58,222 nucleotides of DNA. Origin: Streptococcus sp. 263_SSPC. GTDB taxonomy: Bacteria > Bacillota > Bacilli > Lactobacillales > Aerococcaceae. Location: assembly GCF_001071995.1 (NCBI RefSeq), contig NZ_JVNU01000055.1, forward strand, positions 1-58,222, read 5' to 3'. Of this stretch, positions 40,238 to 49,224 are shown one piece after another. The position numbers were made by a program, and so were the translations under genes. The notes beneath the pieces were generated by a model. The model did no database searches. It was not told the DNA's origin and saw only the letters and a program-made list of their open reading frames with translations. How positions within the stretch are numbered: the first letter of the stretch is position 1; every line of letters starts with the position of its first letter.

Positions 40238-41323
40238 TTATTGGTTTAAGATTTTATTCCATTGGTCAATCCAAGATTTAAGGTTTTCGTTTACAAGTTT
40301 GAAATCAACTGTTTTCGCACGTTTTGCAACGTCCCCATAAGTCATTGTTTTCACTTCGTTATCTGCTAATTTCACATCTTTATTAACAGGAGCTTCACTC
40401 AATGATTTTGCTTTTACTGCTTGGTTTTCAGCACTGATACGGAAGTTAACATATTTGTACGCATTTTCTTTGTTTTTCGCATCTTTAACGATGTTCACTG
40501 TGTTGTAGTTTGCATAAGTTCCAGATTCAGGAACAACAGAAACGACATTGCTATTTGCTTTTTGTACAGTAGGAATCGCAAAGTCTACAACGACTGCCAC
40601 TTGCACTTCGCCTGCTTGGAACATATTTGCTAAGTCACTTGATTTAGAATATGTTTTAACGATATTTGGTTTTAATTCTTCAAGCGCTTTGAAGGCTGCT
40701 GCACCTTTATCGTCTTTAAGAGCTTTACCGCCTTTATCAGCCGCTACAGATAAGAATAATGGACCACCTGTTGTTGTGATGTCAGGAATTGCCACTTTGC
40801 CTTTCAAATCTTCTGACCATAAGTCGCTCCAATCTTTAATTTCACGACCTAATTTTTCTTTATCGTAAACAATCGCAATACTGTTAATAGAGAATGGAAT
40901 TCCTCCGCCGTTTTGGAACACTTCTTTAGCGCCATCTGTTAATAACGCAAGGTTTGGAATTTCTTTTTCAGTTACGGTTTCAAATAATCCTTCAGTTGTT
41001 CCTTTTGTAGAACCTGATTGTGATAATTCGATAACGTCGATGTTGCTTCCACCACTTTGAACTTTTGTTAAACGTTCTGATGCATTCCCAACTTCTAACG
41101 TCACTTTAACGCCATTCGCTTCGGCAAATGGATTGATAATATCACGTTCAACGATATCTTGGCTTAATCCGAATGTTGATACGACTAATTCAGTAGATGC
41201 CCCTTTGGAAGCATCTCCACCTGCTGTTGTTGCATCATTCTTTGGTAAATTCGCTTGGCTATTTCCGCAACCTGCTAAGACTAATAACGACGCTACTGCA
41301 ATACCTGCAATTGATTTTTTCAT
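40238..41323 (-). CDS. PotD-like substrate-binding lipoprotein
   Basis: 361 aa. Lipobox LAGC after MKKSIAGIAVASLLVLAG. SBP_bac-type fold: ELVVSTFGLSQDIVERDIIN, IPFSINSIAIVYDKEKLG, KVAIPDITTTGGPLFLSVAA, ANMFQAGEVQVAVVVDFAIP, then KYVNFRISAENQAV. Matches the spermidine/putrescine-binding group, though the canonical Trp/Asp amine-binding residues cannot be verified by eye. Last of four ABC genes (order permease, permease, ATPase, binding protein). Confidence 0.82.
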   Translation of the reverse strand: MKKSIAGIAVASLLVLAGCGNSQANLPKNDATTAGGDASKGASTELVVSTFGLSQDIVERDIINPFAEANGVKVTLEVGNASERLTKVQSGGSNIDVIELSQSGSTKGTTEGLFETVTEKEIPNLALLTDGAKEVFQNGGGIPFSINSIAIVYDKEKLGREIKDWSDLWSEDLKGKVAIPDITTTGGPLFLSVAADKGGKALKDDKGAAAFKALEELKPNIVKTYSKSSDLANMFQAGEVQVAVVVDFAIPTVQKANSNVVSVVPESGTYANYNTVNIVKDAKNKENAYKYVNFRISAENQAVKAKSLSEAPVNKDVKLADNEVKTMTYGDVAKRAKTVDFKLVNENLKSWIDQWNKILNQ

Positions 41324-41350
41324 GTGTGTACACTCCTTAATTTTTTTATT

Positions 41351-42373
41351 TTATAACACAATGACATGATCTTTAGGGAACGCTAGAGAGACTTTCGTTC
41401 CTACTTCTAAAACGGCTGGGTTGTTTACAAGAAGCACGCCCACTTCCGTTTTCACTTCATACTGATATGCTTTTCCAATGAAGGTTCTTACTAAAATTTC
41501 ACCCGATAGAACGCCGTCACCCTCGTTTAAGAGCTCAATATGATCGGGACGAATCGTTACGGTCACATCGCCTTCCTTGGCATGTTCCATCGTTTCTAAA
41601 ACAAGTCCATTCGACAATTGAACCTTGTGATTTGCTTGAACCGTTCCTTTGATAAAGTTTTCAAATCCAATGAAACGAGCAACAAACTCAGTGGTTGGAT
41701 GTTGATAAATTTCTTCAGGAGTACCGTATTGTTCGATAATCCCATTATTCATGACAGCTACCTTATCCGATATTGAGAAACATTCTTCTTGGTCGTGCGT
41801 TACGAATAAAGTCGTAATCTTGAATTGTTGCTGGATGCGTTTGATTTCTAGACGCATTTGAAGTCTAAGTTTGGCATCCAAGTTACTTAACGGCTCATCG
41901 AGTAGTAAGAGTTTTGGTTCAATAACAAGCGCTCTGGCAAGGGCTACACGTTGTCTTTGGCCACCTGAAAGTTGTTTTGGATAGCGATCGCCAAGTTCTG
42001 CTAATCCGCACACTTCAAGCATTTTAGCAACTTTCCCATCAATCACTGATTTACTTTCTTTTCTCACTTTCAATCCGAACGCTACATTTTCAGCCACTGT
42101 TAAATGTGGAAATAATGCGTAACTTTGAAATACCATCCCGAACTGTCTGTGATGGACAGGCACTTTTGTCATATCCTCACCGTCTAATTCGAAGGTTCCG
42201 CTATTTTGACTGAGAAGTCCGGCTACAATACGAAGCGTCGTCGTTTTCCCACAGCCACTCGGACCGAGCAAGGAAACTAATTCCCCTTTTTCAATCGATA
42301 AATTCAAATCTTTTAAAATATGATGCTTATTATCATAGATCATATTTACATCTGTTAATTTTACAAATGACAT
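41351..42373 (-). CDS. PotA-like ABC importer ATPase
   Basis: 340 aa. Walker A LLGPSGCGKTTTLRIVAGL, Q-loop VFQSYALFPHLTVAENVAF, signature LSGGQRQRVALARALV, Walker B LLLLDEPLSNLD, switch TLFVTHDQEEC. The C-terminal about 100 residues form an MOI/TOBE domain (VTVTIRPDHIELL) as in PotA/FbpC/CysA. Drives uptake through the two permeases encoded upstream. Confidence 0.92.
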   Translation of the reverse strand: MSFVKLTDVNMIYDNKHHILKDLNLSIEKGELVSLLGPSGCGKTTTLRIVAGLLSQNSGTFELDGEDMTKVPVHHRQFGMVFQSYALFPHLTVAENVAFGLKVRKESKSVIDGKVAKMLEVCGLAELGDRYPKQLSGGQRQRVALARALVIEPKLLLLDEPLSNLDAKLRLQMRLEIKRIQQQFKITTLFVTHDQEECFSISDKVAVMNNGIIEQYGTPEEIYQHPTTEFVARFIGFENFIKGTVQANHKVQLSNGLVLETMEHAKEGDVTVTIRPDHIELLNEGDGVLSGEILVRTFIGKAYQYEVKTEVGVLLVNNPAVLEVGTKVSLAFPKDHVIVL

Positions 42374-42383
42374 ATCTTTCTCC

Positions 42384-43172
42384 TTATGAAATGGAAGCTA
42401 AGCCCAACGTTTTTTCAATCGCAATCATAATCCCCATCGTTACAAACATTAAAATTACGGATAATGCTGAAACAGATGGATCGTAGTTGAATTCCATGTA
42501 ACTTAATAAAGTCGTTGGAAGCATGGTCACTCCTGGACCAGATAAGAACATCGATACTGGAACGTTGTTAAATGAGTTCACAAACGCTAGCATAAACGCC
42601 GCGAAAATTCCTGAAGTGATATTTGGTAAGAGTACTGTCGCAAAAGCTCTCTTCTTCGTACATCCAAGCGTCCACGCGGCTTCCTCCATCGAAACATCAA
42701 CTTGTTCCATACTAGAGCCAACGACACGAATCACATATGGAATACTAATAAGGAAGTGACCAATGAGCAGTCCAGGTAGAATTGGGAATTTAAAACTCAC
42801 AACAATCATTTGATAGAGGGAATACCCTACGACAATCCCCGGAATCATCGTTGGCGATAAGAAGAAATCCTTCATTAACTTCTTCCCTTTAAATTTGTCT
42901 CTTGATAATACATACGCTGCTGGCACTCCAATGACTAATGCAAGGAGTGTTGCCACAACGCCCACAAGTAAGCTGAGTTGTAAGCTCGACATAAAGGCTT
43001 TTGACGTAAGCGCCATAATATACCAGTCGATGGTAAATCCTTTAATCGGGAAGGTAATAATCGCTTCTGTCCCAAAGGAAGTAATCACGATAATCACGAG
43101 TGGTAAGAATAGGAATAAGAAGACAACAGTCGCAATCATTGTTAGTAATTTATTTTTACGCAATGTCTCCAC
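42384..43172 (-). CDS. PotC-like ABC importer permease
   Basis: 262 aa, six spans, starting METLRKNKLLTMIATVVFLF. The cytoplasmic EAA loop is EEAAWTLGCTKKRAFATVLLP. Resembles PotC more than ThiP. Starts 17 nt inside the upstream permease gene. Confidence 0.88.
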   Translation of the reverse strand: METLRKNKLLTMIATVVFLFLFLPLVIIVITSFGTEAIITFPIKGFTIDWYIMALTSKAFMSSLQLSLLVGVVATLLALVIGVPAAYVLSRDKFKGKKLMKDFFLSPTMIPGIVVGYSLYQMIVVSFKFPILPGLLIGHFLISIPYVIRVVGSSMEQVDVSMEEAAWTLGCTKKRAFATVLLPNITSGIFAAFMLAFVNSFNNVPVSMFLSGPGVTMLPTTLLSYMEFNYDPSVSALSVILMFVTMGIMIAIEKTLGLASIS

Positions 43173-43992
43173 CTCGCTTATCCATCGATTTCGCTAAGAG
43201 ATTCAATGCCTTCATCACGGCAAATGTAATCACAATCATGACAAGCGCAATCACACTCGCACTTGTCCAATCACCAAGCGTTGTCGCGCGTTGGTAAAGT
43301 AATGTCGCTAACATCATCTTTTTATTTCCACCTAATAATTGTGGAGTTGTATATGCGGTAAGTGTCCCTGTAAATACGAGAATACTTCCGACAATCATCC
43401 CCGGAAGCGATAGTGGCAAAATAATCTTGAAGAAGCCTTTTAAAGGACTTAGCCCAAGCGTTGCCGCAGCTTCAAGTAGATCATCATCAATATTTTCCAG
43501 AATCCCTACAAGCGTCATAATCATCGTTGGTAAAAATAAATAAACCGAACCGATAATAATCGAGAAGTCTGTATATAAGAGTGACATTGGCTCATGAATC
43601 AGGCCAAACATCATGAGTAAATTATTAATAACTCCGTTTTTACCAAGAATCGTAATCCATGCAAAGCTTCGAATAACAGAGTTTGTTAAAAGTGGGAATA
43701 GCGTTAACGCAATCAGAATCCCTCTCCATTTCTTCGATACTCCAGAAATAACATATGCTGCAGGCAAGCCCAAAACAGCACAAAAAATAGTAACGATCAA
43801 GGAAATACTAAGCGTACGTCCTAACACCGCCATAAAATAGGAATCTTTGAAAAAATCAATATACAGTTGCAAAGAAAAACTACTTTCTGGGAAAACCGTT
43901 GGAATCAAGCTACTTAGCAACGGAAGCACTAAGAAAAAGCATAAAAGCACAATCCCAGGAAAGAGCAACGTATATCGAACGTTCTTTTTCAT
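43156..43992 (-). CDS. PotB-like ABC importer permease
   Basis: 278 aa, six spans; EAA loop LEAAATLGLSPLKGFFKIILP. First gene of the operon, with AAGGAGATG before ATG 43992 and a strong promoter at 44024-44052. With PotC-, PotA- and PotD-like products it completes a type I importer for polyamines or a similar small cation (substrate inferred). Confidence 0.88.
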   Translation of the reverse strand: MKKNVRYTLLFPGIVLLCFFLVLPLLSSLIPTVFPESSFSLQLYIDFFKDSYFMAVLGRTLSISLIVTIFCAVLGLPAAYVISGVSKKWRGILIALTLFPLLTNSVIRSFAWITILGKNGVINNLLMMFGLIHEPMSLLYTDFSIIIGSVYLFLPTMIMTLVGILENIDDDLLEAAATLGLSPLKGFFKIILPLSLPGMIVGSILVFTGTLTAYTTPQLLGGNKKMMLATLLYQRATTLGDWTSASVIALVMIVITFAVMKALNLLAKSMDKRGGDIA

Positions 43993-44023
43993 AACACATC
44001 TCCTTGTTCGTTTTTAGACTTAT

Positions 44024-44052
44024 ATTATATGCCTAAATTGAATAATTTTCAA
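44024..44052 (-). promoter_or_regulatory. Promoter of the Pot-like operon
   Basis: TTGAAA, 17 bp, TATAAT on the minus strand, 32 nt before the first start codon. A 42-bp perfect palindrome lies 75 nt upstream of the -35. Confidence 0.8.
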
Positions 44053-44125
44053 TACAGTTCCAAAAATTTCCAAACAAAATTTTATATACGCTCTATTTAA
44101 TTCGTGTTTCAATTCCTTTTCAATC

Positions 44126-44167
44126 CGACATTACCAAATATGGTAATTACCATATTTGGTAATGTCG
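44126..44167. promoter_or_regulatory. 42-bp perfect palindrome left of repeat F
   Basis: Half-site CGACATTACCAAATATGGTAA followed by its exact reverse complement. Contains two facing copies of TTACCAAATATGGTAA-type sequence. Located between repeat F and the Pot-like promoter. Could be an operator, a cruciform, or the end module of the repeat family. Confidence 0.75.
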
Positions 44168-44235
44168 TCTTCTCCCCTTCCATCTCAACGAGCGTAGAAG
44201 AAGTATTAGCTCTTTATAAACTATCACAATAAAAA

Positions 44236-44453
44236 AGTACGAAGATTATCTATCTTATGTATAAAAACAAAGATTACCTCGGTTTCTGTAATAACAACAA
44301 TAGCGACTAGTAACCGATGCGAATTACGGATGCTAGAAATTTATTTCCTAGCATTCGTTTGAGGCTCAGTCCGGTACAGCTATTGTCGTTATTATGAAGA
44401 TAACCGAAGGTAATCTAAGTTTTTATAGTACTACATAAAATAATCTTCGTACT
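44236..44453 (+). repeat. Long hairpin repeat, copy F
   Basis: Outer arms as in copy E (AGTACGAAGATTAT / ATAATCTTCGTACT, AGATTACCTCGGTT / AACCGAAGGTAATCT). Core GATGCGAATTA, inner stem ACGGATGCTAG-AAATTTATTT-CTAGCATTCGT, TTTGAGGCTCA, CGGTACAG. Its inner stem shares no sequence with that of copy E although the surroundings match almost base for base. Part of the gap 43993-44462; ends 9 nt before the pheT stop. Confidence 0.87.
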
Positions 44454-44462
44454 TACTTTATT

Positions 44463-46883
44463 TTATCGAATAGATACGTTTTCTAAAGCAACTAATGCTT
44501 CTTCTACGCGAGTCATGGCGGACTTAATAACATCCTCTTCCAACGTCGCATTGCGGTTCACAAACAATAATGAATACGCTAATGATTGGAATCCTTCTGG
44601 CACGTGTTCCCCTTTATAAACGTCGAATAACGTTACTTTTGATAAGAACTCACCAGCATTTGCACGGATGACATCCACTAACTCAGCATGAGTTAATGAA
44701 GTTGGTGCTAAGATCGCGATATCGCGCGTCATGCTTGGATATTTCGCAACAGATTGAATCACTGCTTCTTGTAAGTTTGCTTCAAGTAATGGTTCCACAT
44801 CTAACTCGAAGACGAATGTGTCTTGTAAGTCTAATGCTTTTTGAACCGTTGGATGAACTTTACCAATTAAACCAATCGCTTCGCCGTCTATAAGAATACG
44901 CGCTGTTTGTCCGGGGTGTAATTCTTCGATGTCTGTTAAAGGCTCGAAACGTACACGGTCTAAGCAGTCTAGTTGTGCGAAGTACGCTTCTAGAATTCCT
45001 TTTACCACATAGAAATCCACTTTCTCTGCTTTATGGTTCCAGTTCGCACTTGTCACGTCTCCTGTTAAAATACCCGCAATGACTTCGTTCTCGATGAAAT
45101 CTTCATTGCCAGCAGTACCTAACTTGAACACACGGCCTGCTTCGAATAATTTTACGTTGTTTTGTGAACGAGCCACATTGTATTGAACGGCTTCTAATAA
45201 ACTTGGTAATAGTGATTGACGTAATTCGCTACGATCTTCACTCATTGGCCAGCTTAAACGCACGCTTGTTGCGTCTTTCTTCGTAAACCATTTTGATTTC
45301 TCTGGAGTTGTTAAGGCATAAGTATACGCTTGTGAAAGTCCAGCTCCTTGCATGAATTGACGAGTGTAACGGATGAAGCGCTGTTTGTCTGTTAAGCCAC
45401 CCACTGTACTTTCAGTTGTTGGTAATGTTGCAGGAATCTTGTCGTATCCGTAAATACGTCCTACTTCTTCCACTAAGTCTGCTTCGATAGAAATATCAAA
45501 TCTCCATGCAGGGATTGTCACGTCGAAACGAGTTCCTTCTACAGTTGTTGGATATTCTAATTGTGCAAATACTTGTTTCACTTCATCTAGTGTTAAGCTC
45601 GTTCCTAACACGTGGTTTAAACGTTCTAGAGTGATGCTTACAACTGGTAATTCTAAGTCATAGCTTTGTACAGAAGCAAATTCTTCTTTCACTGTTCCGC
45701 CACCAAGTTCGGCAATCAATTCCGCAGCGCGTTTCCCAGCTTGAACGATTGTTGCTTTGTTAATGCCTTTTTCAAAACGAGCACTTGATTCACTACGTAA
45801 GTTATGTTTTTGTGACGCAAGACGAACTGCTTTAGGATCGAATAAGGCCGCTTCTAATAACACTGTAGTTGTTTCGTCTGAGATTTCAGTGTCCAATCCA
45901 CCCATTACCCCAGCTAATGCGACTGGTTTGCCGCCTGAAGTAATCACGATTTCGTTTTCTAGTGTACGTTCTTCCCCATCTAAAGTCACTAATGTTTCGC
46001 CTTCAGTTGCGCGACGAACATGGATGGCTTTTTCAGGTAATTTATCGTAGTCAAATGCATGAAGTGGTTGACCGTATTCCATTAAGATGTAGTTTGTTAC
46101 GTCCACTAAATTATTGATTGGACGAACCCCAGCTGCGATTAAACGGTTTTGCATCCATTGTGGACTTGGAGCCACTTTAACGCCTTCGATTAAGAATGCG
46201 TGGTATGCAGGAGCGTCTGCTTCGTTTTCTACAGAAACTGTAACAACGCCTGGAATTTCAGAAGAAGTTCCTTTTTCGAATGCATCTGGTTCTAAATTGT
46301 TCTTCAAGTTGTAAATCGCACCAATTTCGTGAACAGAACCGCGCATGCTTAACGCATCAGAACGGTTAGCAGTGATGTCGAGTTCCACAATCGCTGAATC
46401 AAGCGCTAATGCATGAACTGCGTCGCTTCCCACTTCAATGCTGTCATCTGTGAACACATAAATTCCATCTTCGTATTCTTTTGGTACTAAGTTACTTGGC
46501 ACGCCGATTTCTTGCAATGAACAAATCATTCCTTGAGATTCTACGCCACGTAATTTCCCACGTTTAATTTTATGACCGCCGGCAATGCGTGCACCGTGAG
46601 TTGCCACGATCACCTTTTGGCCTGCTGCGATATTTGGAGCGCCACACACGATTTGAAGTGGCTCGTCTTGTCCTACTTCAACTGTAACAACGTGTAAGTG
46701 ATCTGAATCTGGATGGTCAACGACTTCTGTTGCTAGACCAACCACTAGTCCTTTTAATCCTTCGCCTGGAACCGTTACGCTATCAACTTCAATCCCTGTA
46801 CGAGACATTTTTTCTCCTAATTCTTGAGGAGTGATTTGTGATAAATCAATATATTCATTTAACCATTCGTATGATAATTTCAT
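44463..46883 (-). CDS. pheT: Phenylalanyl-tRNA synthetase beta subunit
   Basis: 806 aa, full length. N-terminal EMAP/tRNA-binding domain (LVVGLATEVVDHPDSDHLHV, LQIVCGAPNIAAGQKVIVAT), B3/B4 editing region (VELDITANRSDALSMRG), B5 domain and the catalytic-like core (DLVEEVGRIYGYDKIPATLP), and a C-terminal ferredoxin-fold anticodon-binding domain (VAKYPSMTRDIAILAPTSLT). Works as an alpha2-beta2 enzyme with PheS encoded 13 nt upstream. Confidence 0.97.
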   Translation of the reverse strand: MKLSYEWLNEYIDLSQITPQELGEKMSRTGIEVDSVTVPGEGLKGLVVGLATEVVDHPDSDHLHVVTVEVGQDEPLQIVCGAPNIAAGQKVIVATHGARIAGGHKIKRGKLRGVESQGMICSLQEIGVPSNLVPKEYEDGIYVFTDDSIEVGSDAVHALALDSAIVELDITANRSDALSMRGSVHEIGAIYNLKNNLEPDAFEKGTSSEIPGVVTVSVENEADAPAYHAFLIEGVKVAPSPQWMQNRLIAAGVRPINNLVDVTNYILMEYGQPLHAFDYDKLPEKAIHVRRATEGETLVTLDGEERTLENEIVITSGGKPVALAGVMGGLDTEISDETTTVLLEAALFDPKAVRLASQKHNLRSESSARFEKGINKATIVQAGKRAAELIAELGGGTVKEEFASVQSYDLELPVVSITLERLNHVLGTSLTLDEVKQVFAQLEYPTTVEGTRFDVTIPAWRFDISIEADLVEEVGRIYGYDKIPATLPTTESTVGGLTDKQRFIRYTRQFMQGAGLSQAYTYALTTPEKSKWFTKKDATSVRLSWPMSEDRSELRQSLLPSLLEAVQYNVARSQNNVKLFEAGRVFKLGTAGNEDFIENEVIAGILTGDVTSANWNHKAEKVDFYVVKGILEAYFAQLDCLDRVRFEPLTDIEELHPGQTARILIDGEAIGLIGKVHPTVQKALDLQDTFVFELDVEPLLEANLQEAVIQSVAKYPSMTRDIAILAPTSLTHAELVDVIRANAGEFLSKVTLFDVYKGEHVPEGFQSLAYSLLFVNRNATLEEDVIKSAMTRVEEALVALENVSIR

Positions 46884-46896
46884 GTTCTTCCTCCTC

Positions 46897-47952
46897 TTAT
46901 GATTCTTTCGTAAATTGGCTTAAGAAACGCACATCGTTTGTATATAATGAACGAATATCTTCAATACCATATTTCAACATCGCGATACGGTCTTGACCTA
47001 ACCCGAAGGCAAATCCACCGTAAACACTTGAATCCACACCAGCAGCTTCAAGCACGTTTGGATGCACCATACCACTACCTAATACTTCAATCCAACCTGT
47101 TCCTTTACATACAGAACAGCCTTCACCACCACATTTGAAGCAGCTAATATCCACTTCTAGAGATGGCTCAGTGAATGGGAAGTAACTTGGACGAAGACGC
47201 ACTTCACGGTCTTCCCCGAACATTTCTTTGGCAAATGCCGCAAGAGTTCCTTTTAAGTCTGACATCGTAATGTGTTTATCGATCACAAGACCTTCGATTT
47301 GATAGAACTGATGTGAGTGTGTCGCATCATCGTTATCACGACGGAATACACGACCTGGACTTAACATCTTCAATGGGCCTTTTGTAAAGTCATGTTTTTC
47401 CATTGTACGAGCTTGTACTGGAGAAGTTTGTGTACGAAGTAAGTACTCTGGAGTGATGTAGAATGTGTCTTGCATGTCACGAGCTGGGTGATCTTTTGGC
47501 AAGTTCATCATCTCGAAGTTATAGTGGTCTGATTCCACTTCTGGCCCTTCTACGACTTGGTATCCAAGGCCGATGAAGAAATCTTCTACTTGGTCTTGAA
47601 CGTGCGCTAATACGTGCGCAGTTCCACGTTCCATTGGACGTCCTGGCATTGTAACGTCGATTGTTTCAGATTGTAACGCTTCTTCTAACGCTTTTGCCTC
47701 TAATACTTCTTTAACAGAAGCGATTTTTTCTTCTAAGACAGAACGTAATTCATTGGCAAGAGCCCCCACTTTTGGTTTCTCTTCGTTGGCTAAGTTTTTA
47801 ATGTTTTTAAGAACTTCTGTGATTGGTCCTTTTTTCCCTAGTTGTTGTACACGAATTTGATCGAGCTCTTTTAATGTTTTCACTTCTTCTAATGAAGCAA
47901 GCACATCTTTACGAATCGCATCAAACTGTACTTTCATTTCTTCTAAATTCAT
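46897..47952 (-). CDS. pheS: Phenylalanyl-tRNA synthetase alpha subunit
   Basis: 351 aa. N-terminal coiled coil (1-90), then class II catalytic core: motif 2 [33 protein letters not shown], and motif 3 [24 protein letters not shown] precedes the start. Expression should be controlled by the T-box leader upstream. Confidence 0.97.
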   Translation of the reverse strand: MNLEEMKVQFDAIRKDVLASLEEVKTLKELDQIRVQQLGKKGPITEVLKNIKNLANEEKPKVGALANELRSVLEEKIASVKEVLEAKALEEALQSETIDVTMPGRPMERGTAHVLAHVQDQVEDFFIGLGYQVVEGPEVESDHYNFEMMNLPKDHPARDMQDTFYITPEYLLRTQTSPVQARTMEKHDFTKGPLKMLSPGRVFRRDNDDATHSHQFYQIEGLVIDKHITMSDLKGTLAAFAKEMFGEDREVRLRPSYFPFTEPSLEVDISCFKCGGEGCSVCKGTGWIEVLGSGMVHPNVLEAAGVDSSVYGGFAFGLGQDRIAMLKYGIEDIRSLYTNDVRFLSQFTKES

Positions 47953-47971
47953 TGTATTCCTCCTTATAAAA

Positions 47972-48215
47972 ATAAAAATCCCTTATAGCCAATAGACTAT
48001 AAGGGACGAAATTTCGCGGTACCACCCTTGTTCCTTGAGACCATCTCAAGACACTTGGACGCTGTTAACGGGGGCGACCCGAACCATTATTCATCAGTGA
48101 ATCCCAATGGTCACTCCGGAAGTGAAAAGTTTGAAACGTGACTTGGAAGACTTGCAGTCAGGATCTTCCTCCCTGAAAAGCTTTGTTAAAAACCCTTTTC
48201 CATCAATGTGTTTTC
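47972..48215 (-). promoter_or_regulatory. T-box leader of pheST
   Basis: The minus strand upstream of pheS carries the T-box core AAGGGTGGTACCGCG (48015-48030), a preceding AGATGGTCTC hairpin, and a terminator CCCTTATAG ... CTATAAGGG plus T-rich run (47972-48005). Uncharged tRNA-Phe should stabilise the antiterminator and allow transcription. Several TTC triplets lie in the Stem I region, consistent with a Phe specifier, but I cannot fix which one is in the specifier loop. Fills the gap 47953-48267. Confidence 0.92.
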
Positions 48216-48267
48216 TATATATGCTTTATCCTATCATAACGACGTGAAAATGAAAAGGAAAATTATT

Positions 48268-48549
48268 CTAAAAGAAGATTTGAATCGCAAGTATAATAAT
48301 TAAAAGAATCACTACTGACATAAGCCAAACGTTTAGAAAATGGTTGTACTTTTTTAGTCCTGATTTTGGAGTACGGTATACGTGTACACTTTCTTCCTCA
48401 CGTTCAGAATGAAACTCTTCTTGTCTTTCATAAGAGCGTCCACGACTGTCTCTTCGCTCTTGCCTAGTTTCTAGTTCTTCTAACTCTCGATTCTGTTTTT
48501 CTAATTGTTCTTTATACGATTTTCTCGTTAATAAAGGTTCATTTGGCAT
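48268..48549 (-). CDS. Small tail-anchored membrane protein (93 aa)
   Basis: 93 aa with a highly charged N-terminal helix (KEQLEKQNRELEELETRQER) and one C-terminal span (VWLMSVVILLIIILAIQIFF), so the bulk is cytoplasmic. No domain recognised. It starts 3 nt after the Nudix stop, so it is co-transcribed with that gene. Similar small charged proteins occur next to Nudix genes in Lactobacillales, but no function is known to me. Confidence 0.7.
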   Translation of the reverse strand: MPNEPLLTRKSYKEQLEKQNRELEELETRQERRDSRGRSYERQEEFHSEREEESVHVYRTPKSGLKKYNHFLNVWLMSVVILLIIILAIQIFF

Positions 48550-48552
48550 TGA

Positions 48553-49095
48553 TTATTCTCCTTTATGCATCCAAGCGTATTGTGCTGCAATAATCGTTTT
48601 TGCATCTGAAATTTCGCCTGCTTGGATTTTTTGCACCACTTCTTCTAGCGGCATCCATAAGATTTCAACAAATTCATCTTCGTCTGCAGGTTTCGCATCT
48701 TCTTTGATAGTTACATTTTTTGCTTGGAATAATGTGATTTTCTCGTCGCAGAATCCAGGCGTTGAGACCATTTCCATTATCTTCACCCATTCACTTGCAA
48801 CAAGATTTGTTTCTTCTTCTAATTCACGTTTTGCGGCTTCTAGAGGCACTTCTTCCTTCGAGTCTAATTTACCCGCTGGAATTTCTAAGAAATGCATTTC
48901 TAACGGCTTTCTATATTGACGAACGAGTAACATCTTTCCGTCACGAATGACAAGTACCGCTACTGCTCCTGTATGGAACACAAGGTCTCGCGTAGAAGTT
49001 TTTCCATTAGGTAGTTCCACGATATCTTGCGTCACTGTAAAAATGCGTCCTGAATATTTAACATCTCGTTGAATTGTTTTTTCTGTAAAGTCCAT
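48553..49095 (-). CDS. nudF: ADP-ribose pyrophosphatase (Nudix)
   Basis: 180 aa from ATG 49095 after GGAGGCG. The Nudix box is GKLDSKEEVPLEAAKRELEE followed by ETNL; FLEIPAG precedes it as in ADP-ribose hydrolases, and TPGFCDEKITLFQA follows (the TPG..DE pattern). Hydrolyses ADP-ribose to AMP and ribose-5-phosphate. Confidence 0.9.
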   Translation of the reverse strand: MDFTEKTIQRDVKYSGRIFTVTQDIVELPNGKTSTRDLVFHTGAVAVLVIRDGKMLLVRQYRKPLEMHFLEIPAGKLDSKEEVPLEAAKRELEEETNLVASEWVKIMEMVSTPGFCDEKITLFQAKNVTIKEDAKPADEDEFVEILWMPLEEVVQKIQAGEISDAKTIIAAQYAWMHKGE

Positions 49096-49169
49096 AATTT
49101 CGCCTCCATTTTGCTTTATTATAATTGGTTTTACGTCTTTCAACAATCGATTTTACCAATCTTTAATCG

Positions 49170-49204
49170 AAAAAAACTGAGTGTTTTAAATCACTCAGTT
49201 TTTA
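49170..49204 (-). terminator. Terminator after the class B PBP gene
   Basis: AAAAACTGAGTG-ATTTAAAA-CACTCAGTTTTTTT on the minus strand, 20 nt after the PBP stop. Confidence 0.87.
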
Positions 49205-49224
49205 GTAGTTTATAAATTAAACAA

